Assembly: GCF_000429625.1 (NCBI RefSeq)
Contig: NZ_KE386927.1
Coordinates: forward strand, 361,160-425,159
Length of the DNA: 64,000 nt
Direction: 5' to 3'
Source: Azospirillum halopraeferens DSM 3675
GTDB lineage: Bacteria > Pseudomonadota > Alphaproteobacteria > Azospirillales > Azospirillaceae
Part shown: piece by piece, positions 34,261 to 44,125 of the stretch
Layout of the letters: each line of letters starts with the position of its first letter
Numbering within the stretch: the stretch's first letter is position 1
Translations under genes and position numbers: made by a program
The notes under the pieces: generated by a model
Database searches by the model: none
What the model was told of the DNA's origin: nothing
Seen by the model: only the letters and a program-made list of their open reading frames with translations

Positions 34261-36155
34261 CCGCCGACCTCCTGCGCGTCGAGGACCTGAAGGTCGCGTT
34301 CCATCTGCCCGAGGGCGTGGTGGAGGCGGTGCGGGGCGTGTCGTTCCGCGTGCGGCCGGGCGCCACCGTGGCGCTGGTCGGCGAATCGGGGTCGGGCAAG
34401 TCGGTGGTGGCCCAGTCGATCCTGCGCATCCTGCCCGCCCCCGCCCGCATTGCCGGCGGCCGCATCCTGCTCAACGACCCCGGCGAAGCCGGCAGCGTCG
34501 ACATCGCCGCCCTGCCGGCCGAAGGCCCCGTGATGCGCAGCCTGCGCGGCGGGCGCATCTCCATCATCTTCCAGGAGCCGATGACCTCCCTGTCGCCGCT
34601 GCACACCATCGGCGACCAGGTGGGGGAGGCGGTGCGGCTGCACCGCGGCGTCGGCCGGCGCGAGGCCCGCGCCATCACCGCCGACATGCTGGCCCGCGTC
34701 CGCTTCCCCGACCCCGCCCGCGCCCTTGACACCTACCCGTTCGAGCTGTCGGGCGGCCTGCGTCAGCGCGCCATGATCGCCATGGCGCTGGTCTGCCGCC
34801 CCGCCCTGCTGATCGCCGACGAACCGACCACCGCCCTGGACGTCACCATCCAGGCCCGCATCCTGCGCCTGCTGAAGGATTTGCAGGGGGAGCTGGGCAT
34901 GGCCGTCCTGCTGATCACCCACGACCTGGGCGTCGTCGCCAACCTGGCCGACGAGGTGGTGGTGATGCACCGCGGTGCGGTCATGGAATCGGGCCCCCGC
35001 GACGACCTGTTCGCCGACCCGCGCCACCCCTACCTGAAGGCGCTGCTGCGGGCGGTGCCGCGCTTCCACATGGCGCCGGGAGAGCGGCTGGTCCCCATCC
35101 GCCCCATCCCGGCACCCCCCGCCACCGGGCGCCTGCTCGACCGCACCGGTGAGGACCGGACGGCGCAGGCCGGCGACGCCGGGCCGCTGCTGGCGGTGGA
35201 GGGGATCACCAAGCGCTACGGCACCCGCAAGGCCGGCTGGTTCGGGACGGCGCCGCCGTCGGGGCCGCCGGCGGTCGACGACGTCTCCTTCACCATACGG
35301 CGGGGCGAGTGCGTCGGGCTGGTCGGCGAGTCCGGCTGCGGCAAGACCACGCTGCTCAAGATCCTCATGCACGCCCTGGCCCCCGACGCGGGCACCGTGC
35401 GCTACACCGACGGCGGCCGCACCGTCGCCGTGCCGGACCTGGAAGGCGAGGCGCTGCAACGCTTCCGGCGCACGGTGCAGTTCGTCTTCCAGGACCCGTT
35501 CGGGTCCCTGAACCCGCGCATGACCGTGTTCGACATCGTCGCCGAGCCCCTGGTGATCCACCGCATCGGCGACGCGGCGGAGCGGGCGGCCCGGGTGAAG
35601 GAGCTGATGGGGCTGGTCGGCCTCGACGCCCGCCACCTGCGGCGCTACCCGCACAGCTTCTCCGGCGGCCAGCGCCAGCGCATCGGCATCGCCCGCGCGC
35701 TGGCCCTGCGCCCCGACCTGCTGCTGCTGGACGAACCGGTGTCGGCGCTGGACGTGTCGATCCAGGCGCAGGTGCTGAACCTGCTGAAGGACCTGAAGGA
35801 GACGCTGGGGCTCACCTACCTGTTCGTCAGCCACAATCTGGCGGTGGTCGACTACATGGCCGACCGCATCCTCGTCATGTGCCGCGGCCGCATCGTCGAG
35901 GCGGCACCGCGTGCCGCCCTGTTCCGCCGCCCCGTGCATCCCTACACCCGGGCGCTGCTGGCCGCGGTGCCGGAGCCCGACCCGTCGCGCCCCCTGACGC
36001 TGGCCGACGCGGGCGAGGGGCACACCTCCGACCCCGCGACCTGGCCCGCCCCCTTCACCATCGACGACGCCCGCCGCCCCCCCCTGGTCGACCTGGGCGA
36101 CGGCCACCTGGTGCGCGCGGACGCCGACGCCCCGGCGCTGCGGGAGGTGGCGTGA
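34257..36155 (+). CDS. Dual ATP-binding subunit of a peptide ABC importer (YejF-like)
   Basis: 632 residues containing two complete nucleotide-binding domains. Domain 1: Walker A GESGSGKS, signature LSGGLRQRA (Leu where Gln is usual), Walker B LLIADEPTTALD. Domain 2: GESGCGKTT, FSGGQRQRIGIARA and LLLLDEPVSALD. Both have the oligopeptide/dipeptide C-terminal HPYT motif. One polypeptide thus supplies both motors, as in YejF. GAGGAGGGG immediately precedes the GTG start. It is followed by the binding protein and both permeases. Confidence 0.93.
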   Translation: MTADLLRVEDLKVAFHLPEGVVEAVRGVSFRVRPGATVALVGESGSGKSVVAQSILRILPAPARIAGGRILLNDPGEAGSVDIAALPAEGPVMRSLRGGRISIIFQEPMTSLSPLHTIGDQVGEAVRLHRGVGRREARAITADMLARVRFPDPARALDTYPFELSGGLRQRAMIAMALVCRPALLIADEPTTALDVTIQARILRLLKDLQGELGMAVLLITHDLGVVANLADEVVVMHRGAVMESGPRDDLFADPRHPYLKALLRAVPRFHMAPGERLVPIRPIPAPPATGRLLDRTGEDRTAQAGDAGPLLAVEGITKRYGTRKAGWFGTAPPSGPPAVDDVSFTIRRGECVGLVGESGCGKTTLLKILMHALAPDAGTVRYTDGGRTVAVPDLEGEALQRFRRTVQFVFQDPFGSLNPRMTVFDIVAEPLVIHRIGDAAERAARVKELMGLVGLDARHLRRYPHSFSGGQRQRIGIARALALRPDLLLLDEPVSALDVSIQAQVLNLLKDLKETLGLTYLFVSHNLAVVDYMADRILVMCRGRIVEAAPRAALFRRPVHPYTRALLAAVPEPDPSRPLTLADAGEGHTSDPATWPAPFTIDDARRPPLVDLGDGHLVRADADAPALREVA

Positions 36156-38059
36156 TGCGCCGCCTCCCGGCCCTGCTCGCCGTTTGGGTGGCGTTGTGCG
36201 CGTTTGACCGTGTGGAGACCCCCCCGGTGGAGCCGCCGATGCTGGCCGACCAGGTGCGCGTCGGGTTGCTGGCGCCGGTGGAGCGGCGCCTGCCCGATAC
36301 CCCCGCGGTGGCACCCATGGACCGGCCGTGGCAGCGCGCGGGCCGGCACGGCGGCGACCTGCGCCTGCTGATGGCGCGCGCCAGGGACACGCGCATCATC
36401 TATGTCTACGGCTACGCCCGGCTCGTCGCCTACACCCCCGACCTGCGCATCGAGCCCGACATCCTGGAGCGGGTGGAGGTGGAGGAGGGCCGGGTCTTCA
36501 CCCTGCACCTGCGCCGCGGCCACCGCTGGTCCGACGGCCATCCCTTCACCACCGAGGACTTCCGCTACTGGTGGGAGGACATGGCGCTGAACCGCGACCG
36601 CTATCCGCTGGGCCCGCCGGCGGAACTGATGGTCGAGGACCGGCCACCGGAGGTGGAGATCATCGACCCGGTGACGGTGCGCTACCGCTGGCACCGGCCC
36701 AACCCCTTCTTCCTGCCCATGCTGGCCGGCGCCAAGCCGGTGGAGATCTACGCCCCGGCCCATTACCTGAAGCAGTTCCACCCCCGCTACACCGACGCCG
36801 ACACCCTGGCCGCCCGCATCGCCGCGGCGCGGCAGAAGACCTGGCAGCAGCTCCACAACCGCAAGGACGACCTGACGGAGTTCAACAACCCGGATCTGCC
36901 GACCCTGCAGCCCTGGGTTCCCACCACGGCCCCGCCCGCCGACCGCTTCGTCTTCGTGCGCAATCCCTATTACCACCGCGTCGACCCCCGCGGCCGTCAG
37001 CTTCCCTACATCGACCGCATCCTGATGTCGGTGGCCGACGCCCGCATCATTCCGGCCAAGACCGGCGCCGGGGAAAGCGACCTGCAAGCCCGCTACCTGC
37101 GCTTCGACAACTACACCTTCCTGCGCAAGGGGGCGAAGCGGTCGGGTGTCGACGTCCACCTCTGGCGCACCGGCATCGGCGCGCAGATGGCGCTCTACCC
37201 CAACCTCAACGCCGCCGATCCCGTGTGGCGCGCGACGCTGCGCGACGTCCGCTTCCGCCGCGCCCTGTCGCTGGCCATCGACCGGGACGAACTGAACCAG
37301 GTGATCTATTTCGGCCTGGCCCTGCCGTCCAACAACACGGTCCTGCCCGATTCGCCCCTGTGGCGCGGCGAGTACCGCGACCGCTGGGCCGGCTTCGACC
37401 TGCACCGGGCCGATGCCCTGCTGGACGCCATGGGGCTGACGGAGCGCAACCTGAACGGCACCCGCCTGCTGCCCGACGGCCGCCCGCTGGAGATCGTCAT
37501 CGAAACGGCGGGCGAGAGCACCGAGGAGACCGACGCCCTGGAACTGGTGGCCGATTCCTGGCGCCGGCTGGGCATCCTCGCCTTCACCCGCACGTCGCAG
37601 CTCGATGTCTTCCGCAACCGCATCTTCGCCGGCCAGACCCGCATGGCCATCGCCCGCGGCGTCGACAACGCCATCCCCACGGCCGAGATGAGCCCGGCGG
37701 AGTTCGTGCCGCGCAGCCAGACCCAGTACCAGTGGCCGGCCTGGGGCCAATACCACGAGACCAAGGGCCGCCAGGGCGAGGCGCCCGACCTGCCCGAGGC
37801 GCGGGCTCTGCTGGACGCCTTCCACGACTGGCGCACCGCCCTCGACCCCGCGGCGCGGGAGGAGGCGTGGCACCGCATCCTGTCCATCAACGCCGACCAG
37901 GCCTTCACCATCGGCCTGGTGTCGGCGGTGCCGCAGCCGGTGGTGGTGGCGCGCACCCTGCGCAACGTGCCGGCCGACGGCCTCTACACCTACGACCCCG
38001 GCGCCCATTTCGGCGTCTACCGGCCCGACAGCTTCTGGTTCGAGGGGGCGGAACCATGA
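36155..38059 (+). CDS. Periplasmic solute-binding protein of the peptide ABC importer (YejA-like)
   Basis: 634 residues, family 5 (SBP_bac_5) fold. The Sec signal is MRRLPALLAVWVALCAF. Typical segments: LRRGHRWSDGHPFTTEDFRY, FVRNPYYHRVDPRGRQLPYI and RFRRALSLAIDRDELNQVIY. It is longer than DppA/OppA (about 540) and comparable to YejA. The ATG overlaps the upstream stop (TGATG). The likely ligand is a peptide or peptide-like compound; in this operon, import of a glycan-linked peptide or a scavenged cell-wall fragment is only a guess. Confidence 0.92.
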   Translation: MRRLPALLAVWVALCAFDRVETPPVEPPMLADQVRVGLLAPVERRLPDTPAVAPMDRPWQRAGRHGGDLRLLMARARDTRIIYVYGYARLVAYTPDLRIEPDILERVEVEEGRVFTLHLRRGHRWSDGHPFTTEDFRYWWEDMALNRDRYPLGPPAELMVEDRPPEVEIIDPVTVRYRWHRPNPFFLPMLAGAKPVEIYAPAHYLKQFHPRYTDADTLAARIAAARQKTWQQLHNRKDDLTEFNNPDLPTLQPWVPTTAPPADRFVFVRNPYYHRVDPRGRQLPYIDRILMSVADARIIPAKTGAGESDLQARYLRFDNYTFLRKGAKRSGVDVHLWRTGIGAQMALYPNLNAADPVWRATLRDVRFRRALSLAIDRDELNQVIYFGLALPSNNTVLPDSPLWRGEYRDRWAGFDLHRADALLDAMGLTERNLNGTRLLPDGRPLEIVIETAGESTEETDALELVADSWRRLGILAFTRTSQLDVFRNRIFAGQTRMAIARGVDNAIPTAEMSPAEFVPRSQTQYQWPAWGQYHETKGRQGEAPDLPEARALLDAFHDWRTALDPAAREEAWHRILSINADQAFTIGLVSAVPQPVVVARTLRNVPADGLYTYDPGAHFGVYRPDSFWFEGAEP

Positions 38060-38108
38060 GCCGCGGCCAACGCACCCGTCCCCTGCCCGCCACGGGAGGG
38101 CCCGCGCC

Positions 38109-39107
38109 GTGTTCGGCTACCTGACGCACCGCATCCTGGTGATGATCCCGACGCTGATCGCCATCAGCCTCATCACCTTCGTCATCATCCAGTTGCCCCC
38201 CGGCGACTATCTGACGACGCTGGTCATGGAGATGCAGAGCCGCGGCGAGACCATCGACCAGGGCCGTCTCGCCATGCTGCGCGAGACCTACGGCCTCGAC
38301 CGGCCGCTGGCCGAGCAGTACCTCTACTGGCTGTTCGGCATGCTGCGCGGCGACTTCGGCTATTCCTTCGAATACGAGCTGCCGGTGACCGAGGTGGTGG
38401 GCGACCGGCTTTGGCTGACCGCCATCGTGTCCTTCGCCACCATCCTGTTCATCTGGGCGGTGTCCTTCCCCATCGCCATCTACTCCGCCACCCACCAGTA
38501 CAGCGCCGGCGACTACGCCCTGACCTTCCTCGGCTTCCTCGGCTTGGCCACACCCAGCTTCCTGCTGGCGCTGGTGCTGCTCTACTTCGCCAACGTGTGG
38601 TTCGGCACCTCCATCGGCGGCCTGATGGACCCCCGCTACGTCGATGCCCCCTGGAGCCTCGACAAGGTGCTGAGCGTGCTGGAGCACCTGTGGATTCCCG
38701 TGATCGTCATCGGCACCGCCGGCACCGCCGCGATGATCCGCCGCCTGCGCGCCAACCTGCTGGACGAGCTGCACAAGCCCTATGTGGTCACCGCCCGGGC
38801 CAAGGGGCTGTCGCCGCGCCGCGTGCTGTGGAAGTACCCGCTGCGCATGGCGCTGAACCCCTTCGTCTCCGACATCGGCAACCTGCTGCCGCAGATCGTG
38901 TCGGGGGCCGCCATCGTGTCGGTGGTGATGTCGCTGCCGACCACCGGGCCCATGCTGCTGCAAGCCCTGCGCAGCCAGGACATGTATCTGGCCGGGTCGT
39001 TCCTGATGTTCCTGGCGGTGCTGACGGTGGTCGGCGTCTTCCTCTCCGACCTGGCCCTGGCGCTCCTCGACCCGCGCATCCGCCTGACCGGGGGAACCAC
39101 GCGATGA
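38109..39107 (+). CDS. ABC peptide importer permease (YejB-like)
   Basis: 332 residues with six TM helices. Family features: YLTHRILVMIPTLIAISLIT at the N-terminus, ETYGLDRPLAEQYLYW, FGYSFEYELPV, and the EAA-type coupling loop YVVTARAKGLSPRRVLWKY that docks on the ATPase. The GTG start at 38109 has GGAGG nine bases upstream. The ATGA overlap with the next permease shows coupling. Confidence 0.94.
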   Translation: MFGYLTHRILVMIPTLIAISLITFVIIQLPPGDYLTTLVMEMQSRGETIDQGRLAMLRETYGLDRPLAEQYLYWLFGMLRGDFGYSFEYELPVTEVVGDRLWLTAIVSFATILFIWAVSFPIAIYSATHQYSAGDYALTFLGFLGLATPSFLLALVLLYFANVWFGTSIGGLMDPRYVDAPWSLDKVLSVLEHLWIPVIVIGTAGTAAMIRRLRANLLDELHKPYVVTARAKGLSPRRVLWKYPLRMALNPFVSDIGNLLPQIVSGAAIVSVVMSLPTTGPMLLQALRSQDMYLAGSFLMFLAVLTVVGVFLSDLALALLDPRIRLTGGTTR

Positions 39108-40258
39108 GCGGCCCGCTGCCCCACACGGTGTCCGCGGCCCCCTGGACCCCCGAAGCCGAGGAGCGGCTGACGCCCGAGCAGGAGCGCCATTTCATGGCGT
39201 CCCAGTGGCGCCTGATGTGGTGGAAGCTGAAGCGCCACCGCCTGGCGGTGCTGTCGGGGGCGGTGCTGCTGCTGCTCTACGCCTCCACCCTCGTCAGCGA
39301 GGTGCTGGCCCCCTACGCCCTGGACAGCCGCCACAGCCATTTCATCCACGCCCCGCCGCAAACGGTGCACCTGTTCCACGAGGGGCGCTTCGTCGGCCCC
39401 TTCGTCTACGGCTACGACTACCGCCTCGACCTGGAGACGCTGACCCGCGTCTACACGCCCAACCCGGCGGAGGTGCAGCCCATCCGCTTCTTCTGCCGCG
39501 GCGATTCCTATGCGTTCTGGGGCCTGGTCGAGGCCGACCTGCACCTGGCCTGCCCCGCCCCCGGCGGCACCCTGTTCCTGCTGGGCACCGACCGGCTGGG
39601 CCGCGACCTGCTCAGCCGCATCATCTACGGCACCCGCATCTCCCTGACGGTGGGGCTGTTCGGCATCATCATCAGCTTCGTGCTGGGCATCGTCATCGGC
39701 GGCGTCGCCGGCTATTACGGCGGCTGGATCGACAACGTCATCCAGCGCCTGATCGAGATCATCCGGTCCTTCCCCGAATTGCCGCTGTGGATGGCCCTGT
39801 CGGCGGCGCTGCCGGTCACCTGGAACCCGCTGTTCATCTATTTCGGCATCACCCTGATCCTCGGCCTGCTGGACTGGACCGGGCTGGCGCGGGCCGTGCG
39901 CTCCAAGCTGCTGGCCCTGCGCGAGGAGGATTACTGCACCGCCGCCCGCCTGATGGGCGCCTCGCCGTCGCGCATCATCGGCCGCCACCTGCTGCCGGGC
40001 TTCACCAGCCACCTCATCGCCTCGGCCACCCTGTCGGTGCCGTCGATGATCCTGGGCGAGACGGCCCTGTCCTTCCTCGGCCTCGGCCTGCGCCCGCCCA
40101 TCACGAGCTGGGGCGTCCTGCTGGCCGAGGCCCAGAACATCAACGTGGTCGCCCTCTATCCCTGGCTGATGCTGCCGGTGGTGCCGGTGATCGTCACCGT
40201 GCTCGCCTTCAACTTCCTGGGCGACGGGTTGCGCGACGCGGCCGACCCCTACCGCTAG
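39104..40258 (+). CDS. ABC peptide importer permease (YejE-like)
   Basis: 384 residues. An N-terminal cytoplasmic segment and first TM are followed by a large periplasmic insert (about 70-160), then the permease core with TDRLGRDLLSRIIYGTRISL and the coupling loop YCTAARLMGASPSRIIGRHL. The insert is typical of YejE and is missing from DppC. It is the last gene of the rightward operon, 20 bases from the convergent DUF882 gene. Confidence 0.94.
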   Translation: MSGPLPHTVSAAPWTPEAEERLTPEQERHFMASQWRLMWWKLKRHRLAVLSGAVLLLLYASTLVSEVLAPYALDSRHSHFIHAPPQTVHLFHEGRFVGPFVYGYDYRLDLETLTRVYTPNPAEVQPIRFFCRGDSYAFWGLVEADLHLACPAPGGTLFLLGTDRLGRDLLSRIIYGTRISLTVGLFGIIISFVLGIVIGGVAGYYGGWIDNVIQRLIEIIRSFPELPLWMALSAALPVTWNPLFIYFGITLILGLLDWTGLARAVRSKLLALREEDYCTAARLMGASPSRIIGRHLLPGFTSHLIASATLSVPSMILGETALSFLGLGLRPPITSWGVLLAEAQNINVVALYPWLMLPVVPVIVTVLAFNFLGDGLRDAADPYR

Positions 40259-40278
40259 GCCGGGCCGGCCGCGCCACC

Positions 40279-40833
40279 CTACCGGACGACCCACGTGCGG
40301 GGCGGGCCGGTGTCCAGGTGGACGTGGTCGCTGCCGGGATAATAGGCGTAGCCGCCGCGGGCCAGGGCGGCGGCGGCCTCGACGATGCGGCGGCCGGCGA
40401 CGCCGGGGATGCGGATGTCGGCGGCGCGCGCCTGCATGTGATAGCTGTTCTCGGCCACGTTGCCGTTGCCGCGGGCCAGCGAGGCGTTGGTCAGCGGCGC
40501 GCGGTAGCCCGACGTCAGGTGGATCGGCGTGTCGGGAGCCAGACCCAGACGGTCGCGCACCGCCACGATCAGGTCGATCAGCGCGGGGTCGACGGGCATG
40601 AAGTCGCCGGCGCGCCGGTCGCGGAACAGCAGCGCGATGTCGAACAGGGCCTTGGAGTCGTAGCCGCCGGGTCGCCAATAGGTGACGGCGATCGCTTCAC
40701 CGCTTTCCGGATGCACCAGCGTGATCGAGCGCGGCGCGTTCGCGCCTGCATCGGGCCGCGGCCCGGTCGCACAACCCGCCAGCGTTCCGGCCGCCAGCGC
40801 AGCGCACAGGAGCGCGCGTCGGGAAAGCCGCAT
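40279..40833 (-). CDS. DUF882 / YcbK-like M15 peptidase-fold lipoprotein
   Basis: 184 residues. The N-terminus RLSRRALLCAALAAGTLAGC combines a twin-arginine-like SRR with a lipobox (LAGC). The domain keeps the metal-binding pattern of M15-type peptidases: LTSGYRAPLTN, SYHMQARAADIRI and DHVHLDTG. Relatives are murein hydrolases (MepK/YcbK), so peptidoglycan cross-link cleavage is likely. The ATG at 40833 has GGGAGGTGAGC directly upstream. Confidence 0.88.
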   Translation of the reverse strand: MRLSRRALLCAALAAGTLAGCATGPRPDAGANAPRSITLVHPESGEAIAVTYWRPGGYDSKALFDIALLFRDRRAGDFMPVDPALIDLIVAVRDRLGLAPDTPIHLTSGYRAPLTNASLARGNGNVAENSYHMQARAADIRIPGVAGRRIVEAAAALARGGYAYYPGSDHVHLDTGPPRTWVVR

Positions 40834-40890
40834 GCTCACCTCCCGGTCCTTCACCCGGCGGGTTCTTCACCCGGTTGTGAGGCTTTCTTT

Positions 40891-40896
40891 ATCATA
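40891..40896 (-). promoter_or_regulatory. Possible -10 box for the DUF882 gene
   Basis: Minus-strand TATGAT lies about 58 bases ahead of the DUF882 start, in an AT-richer patch. No convincing -35 box is found at the normal distance, so an alternative sigma factor or activator may be needed. Confidence 0.25.
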
Positions 40897-40966
40897 GGTG
40901 AGACAAGCGGTTACAGAGCGAACCTAGAGTACCACGGGAACCGGGCCCCGTTTTGCCACGGCCGAG

Positions 40967-42331
40967 TCACCGTTTTGCCACAGACTCCAGCGGCCGAAGG
41001 TCCAGCGGCTCCGCCATCCCCTCCACCCGGCAGCGCAACGGCGGCCGGTCGGCGGCCGGGCCGCGGTAGCCGCCGGCCAGGGCGAGGCGGACGGCGGCGT
41101 CGGTGGCGAGCGCCCGGCTGCCCGCCGCCTTGTTGTGCTTCTCCAGCTTCGCGGCGAGGTTCACGGCGTCGCCGATGACCGTGTACTCAAGCCGCCCGGC
41201 GTCGCCGACCGCGCCGAACAGCACCCGGCCGGTGGCGACCGCGGCGTTGACCGTGGGCGTCGCCAGGCCGCGGGCGGTGCGATCGGCCGCCCAGGCGTCG
41301 GCCTCGGCCAGCAGCGCTTCCACCGCCCTCACGGCGTCGGCGGCGTAGGACGGCACGGGCGTGACGGCGCCGAAGCTGGCGAGAATGCCGTCGCCCATGA
41401 ACTTGTCGACGCTGCCGCCGTGGCGGGCGATCAGCGGGACCATGCGCGCCTGGTATTCGGTGAGCAGGGCGATGACCGCCGCCGGGTCCATCCCCGCGGC
41501 CATGCGGGTGAAGCCGCGCAGGTCGACCATCAGGATGGCGGCGTCGCGCAGGTCCCCCTGGCCGGCGGCGACCGGCTGTTCGGCGCCGGTGATGCGGGCG
41601 GCGACCGCCGGGGCGAAGAAGCGGCTGAGGTCGCGCGCCGCCGCCCCTTCGGCGACGGCGCGCTCCAGCAGGCGGCGGCCGCGGGCCAGGGCGGCCGCCA
41701 GGATCGCCGTGACCACGAGGATGGTGACGATCTTGTCGAACTCCGCCCCGAGCAGGATCTTGTTGCCCGTCAGATACTCGATGTAGTTGCGCGTGACCAT
41801 GCCGTCGCTGCCGGCCGCGATGGCGTAGGCGACCATGGCCGCCCAGCCCGCCGCCGCCGCCAGGCCCGCCGTCAGCACGAAGGCCGGGTCGAAGCGCAAC
41901 GCCCGCAGCGCCACGAAGATGAAGACGTACAGCAGCGTCGGCGCCTTCAGGTAAAAGCTGGGGGGCTGGGCGTACTGCACGTGGAAGCTCCAGATCAGCC
42001 CCATCAGCAGCCCGACGTCGACGGCCACCGACAGGTAGAGGAACCACGGCGCCAGCCGGCGGCGGTAGGCCAGCCCGAGGCGCAGCAGCGTGAAGGCGAG
42101 ATAGGCGGCCAGCGCGACGGGCACCGGCTCGAACATGGTCATGGTGCGGTCGAACGTCTTGGGTGCCACGGCGTACAGCGTGCCGAAGGTGGCGACGACG
42201 CCGAGTTGCACCCAGCCGATCAGGATCTCGCTCTGCGCCTCCTGCTCGCGGATGGCGGCGCGCACCCGCTCCGGCAGGGGCGGCGCCGGGGCGGGTCGGT
42301 CCGGCAGGCGGGGCAGCGTCAGGCGGCGCAT
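40967..42331 (-). CDS. Membrane-bound class III adenylate cyclase
   Basis: 454 residues. Residues about 35-230 hold five or six TM helices. The class III catalytic domain (about 250-440) has the metal Asp residues in AAILMVDLRGFTRMA and VDKFMGDGILASFG, and the adenine-selecting Asp in YTVIGDAVNLAAKLE. In that motif the usual transition-state Arg reads Lys, as in several bacterial relatives. GGAGG lies eight bases ahead of the ATG. Product cAMP could act on the cNMP-binding protein at 22920 or on CRP-like factors elsewhere (inference). Confidence 0.92.
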   Translation of the reverse strand: MRRLTLPRLPDRPAPAPPLPERVRAAIREQEAQSEILIGWVQLGVVATFGTLYAVAPKTFDRTMTMFEPVPVALAAYLAFTLLRLGLAYRRRLAPWFLYLSVAVDVGLLMGLIWSFHVQYAQPPSFYLKAPTLLYVFIFVALRALRFDPAFVLTAGLAAAAGWAAMVAYAIAAGSDGMVTRNYIEYLTGNKILLGAEFDKIVTILVVTAILAAALARGRRLLERAVAEGAAARDLSRFFAPAVAARITGAEQPVAAGQGDLRDAAILMVDLRGFTRMAAGMDPAAVIALLTEYQARMVPLIARHGGSVDKFMGDGILASFGAVTPVPSYAADAVRAVEALLAEADAWAADRTARGLATPTVNAAVATGRVLFGAVGDAGRLEYTVIGDAVNLAAKLEKHNKAAGSRALATDAAVRLALAGGYRGPAADRPPLRCRVEGMAEPLDLRPLESVAKR

Positions 42332-42410
42332 GGGCGGGACCTCCGGCCTCGGGCGCGGGTGCGGGCGTCGGTTCCGGCGATCCTAACCCGCGCCGCGGCC
42401 CCCGCCCCGC

Positions 42411-43271
42411 TCACGTCGCCGTGAGGGCGGGTGCGGTCTTGCGCAGCCAGAGGCTCGATTCGCGCGCCCCCGGCGGCAGCGGCAGGCGGCCGGCGGCGGA
42501 GGCGGCGACCGCCGCGGCCATGCGGGTGGCGGCGTAATGGCTGGCCCACAGCACCTCGAAGCCGCCGCCGGCCAGCAGGGCCATGGCCGCCTGCTGCTCG
42601 TTGTAGCCCCGCCACGCCCAGTCCGCGGGGTAGTCATCGGGCAGGAAGACGTCGTGCACGTGCACCAGCACGCCGGCCGGCAGCAGGGGCAGGATGCGCC
42701 CCACCACCGTGTCCACGTCGCTGCCGGGCATCAGGATGTGGCTGGAATCGATGAACAGGACGTCGCCGGGGCCGAGGGCCGCGAAGGGCTCCGGCCCCGC
42801 CGCGTGCAGCGGCACCGCCAGGTGGCGCACGCCCAATCCCGCCACGCGGGCGCGCGGCTGCGGGTCGATGGCGGTGACCGTGGCCGCCACCCCCTCGTCG
42901 GCCAGCGCGCGCACCAGGAAACGGGTGGAATGGCCGGAGCCCACCTCGACCACGCGGGCCGGGCGGTGGCGGCGCATGAGCGCATAGGCCGCCGCCCCGT
43001 CCAGCCGGGGAAACCAGTCCTGCTGCCAGCGCGGCGCCGGCGGTTCGGCACCGTCGAAGGCGGCCAGGGCGTCGGCGTGGGCATCCATGGCGGCGAGCAC
43101 GCCGGCGAACGCCGCCTCGCGGGCGCGCAGCAGCCGCTCGAACGGCTCGTAGACCGGCACGGCGCCGGCGGCCGGCAGGGCCGCCGCGTGGCGGTAGGGG
43201 ATGAAGAAGCCGCCCCGCCGCAGCCCGAACAGCGTGGCGAGGCCCAGCGGCAGGCGGCCGGCGCGGCTCAC
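42411..43271 (-). CDS. Class I SAM-dependent methyltransferase
   Basis: 286 residues. The SAM-binding core is ARVVEVGSGHSTRFLVRALA and VTAIDPQPRARVAG, followed by GDVLFIDSSHILMPGSDVD. This resembles methyltransferase 24-type enzymes found in glycan and secondary-metabolite clusters. The substrate is unknown. The GTG start at 43271 overlaps the MBL gene stop, so the two are coupled. Confidence 0.85.
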   Translation of the reverse strand: MSRAGRLPLGLATLFGLRRGGFFIPYRHAAALPAAGAVPVYEPFERLLRAREAAFAGVLAAMDAHADALAAFDGAEPPAPRWQQDWFPRLDGAAAYALMRRHRPARVVEVGSGHSTRFLVRALADEGVAATVTAIDPQPRARVAGLGVRHLAVPLHAAGPEPFAALGPGDVLFIDSSHILMPGSDVDTVVGRILPLLPAGVLVHVHDVFLPDDYPADWAWRGYNEQQAAMALLAGGGFEVLWASHYAATRMAAAVAASAAGRLPLPPGARESSLWLRKTAPALTAT

Positions 43272-44125
43272 GGAACCAGCTCCATCCCCTCGGCGGCGAC
43301 CAGGGTGCCGGGACGCTGCGCCGCCGCGGCGGCGGCGATGGCGTCCAGCGCGGCGTCGCTGCGCGACGGGTCGTGGTGGAAGATCACGGCGCGGCCGACC
43401 CCGGCGGCGTCGGCCAGGCGCAGGCACTCCTGCCAGGTGGAATGGCCCCATCCCACATGGCACGGATACTCCTCGTCGGTGTAGGTGCTGTCGTAGACCA
43501 GCACGTCGGCCCCGCGCACCAGCTCGATCACGGCCGGGTCGCGGCCGCCGGCCGGGTGTTCGGTGTCGGTGACGAAGCACAGCGACCGCCCGGCGTATTC
43601 GATCCGGTAGCCGACGGCGCCGTTGGGATGGTTGAGCGGGCCGGTGCGGATGCACACCCCCGGCGCCGGCCGCAGCACGTCGCCGCAGGCGAATTCCCGG
43701 AACGTGCAGTCCGCCCGGAAGGTATCCACCGGGATCGGGTAGAAGGGGGCGGACATCATGCCGCAGACGACGGACCGGGTGGTGTGGTCCGGCGGCAGAT
43801 GACCGCTCCACAGGCGCAGCCGGCTCTCCGGATCGAAGGCGGGGGCGAAGAAGGGCAGGCCGCAGATGTGGTCGAAATGGCTGTGGGTGAGGAAGAGGTC
43901 CAGGTCGACCGGCCGCCCCTGCCGCATCAGCAGCGCGCCCAGCGCGCGGATGCCGGTTCCGGCGTCGAACACCAGGCGCGCCGCGCCGCAGCGCACCTCC
44001 AGGCACGAGGTGTTGCCGCCATAGCGCACGGTGTCGGGTCCCGGCGAGGCAATGCTGCCCCGCACGCCCCAGAAGCGCGCCGTGAAGGCGGAAACAGGAG
44101 AATCGCTGGCGGCGCGGTCCGTCAT
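43268..44125 (-). CDS. MBL-fold metallo-hydrolase
   Basis: 285 residues, metallo-beta-lactamase fold with THSHFDHICGLPFF (HxHxDH), a further His in GPLNHPNG and Asp/His in FVTDTEHPAGG and IFHHDPSRSD. The N-terminal FWGVRGSIASPGPDTVRYGG places it with the phosphodiesterase-like subgroup seen next to signalling genes in alphaproteobacteria. Two metals are expected. The substrate may be a cyclic nucleotide or phosphodiester (inference). It is upstream of and coupled to the methyltransferase gene. Confidence 0.9.
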   Translation of the reverse strand: MTDRAASDSPVSAFTARFWGVRGSIASPGPDTVRYGGNTSCLEVRCGAARLVFDAGTGIRALGALLMRQGRPVDLDLFLTHSHFDHICGLPFFAPAFDPESRLRLWSGHLPPDHTTRSVVCGMMSAPFYPIPVDTFRADCTFREFACGDVLRPAPGVCIRTGPLNHPNGAVGYRIEYAGRSLCFVTDTEHPAGGRDPAVIELVRGADVLVYDSTYTDEEYPCHVGWGHSTWQECLRLADAAGVGRAVIFHHDPSRSDAALDAIAAAAAAQRPGTLVAAEGMELVP

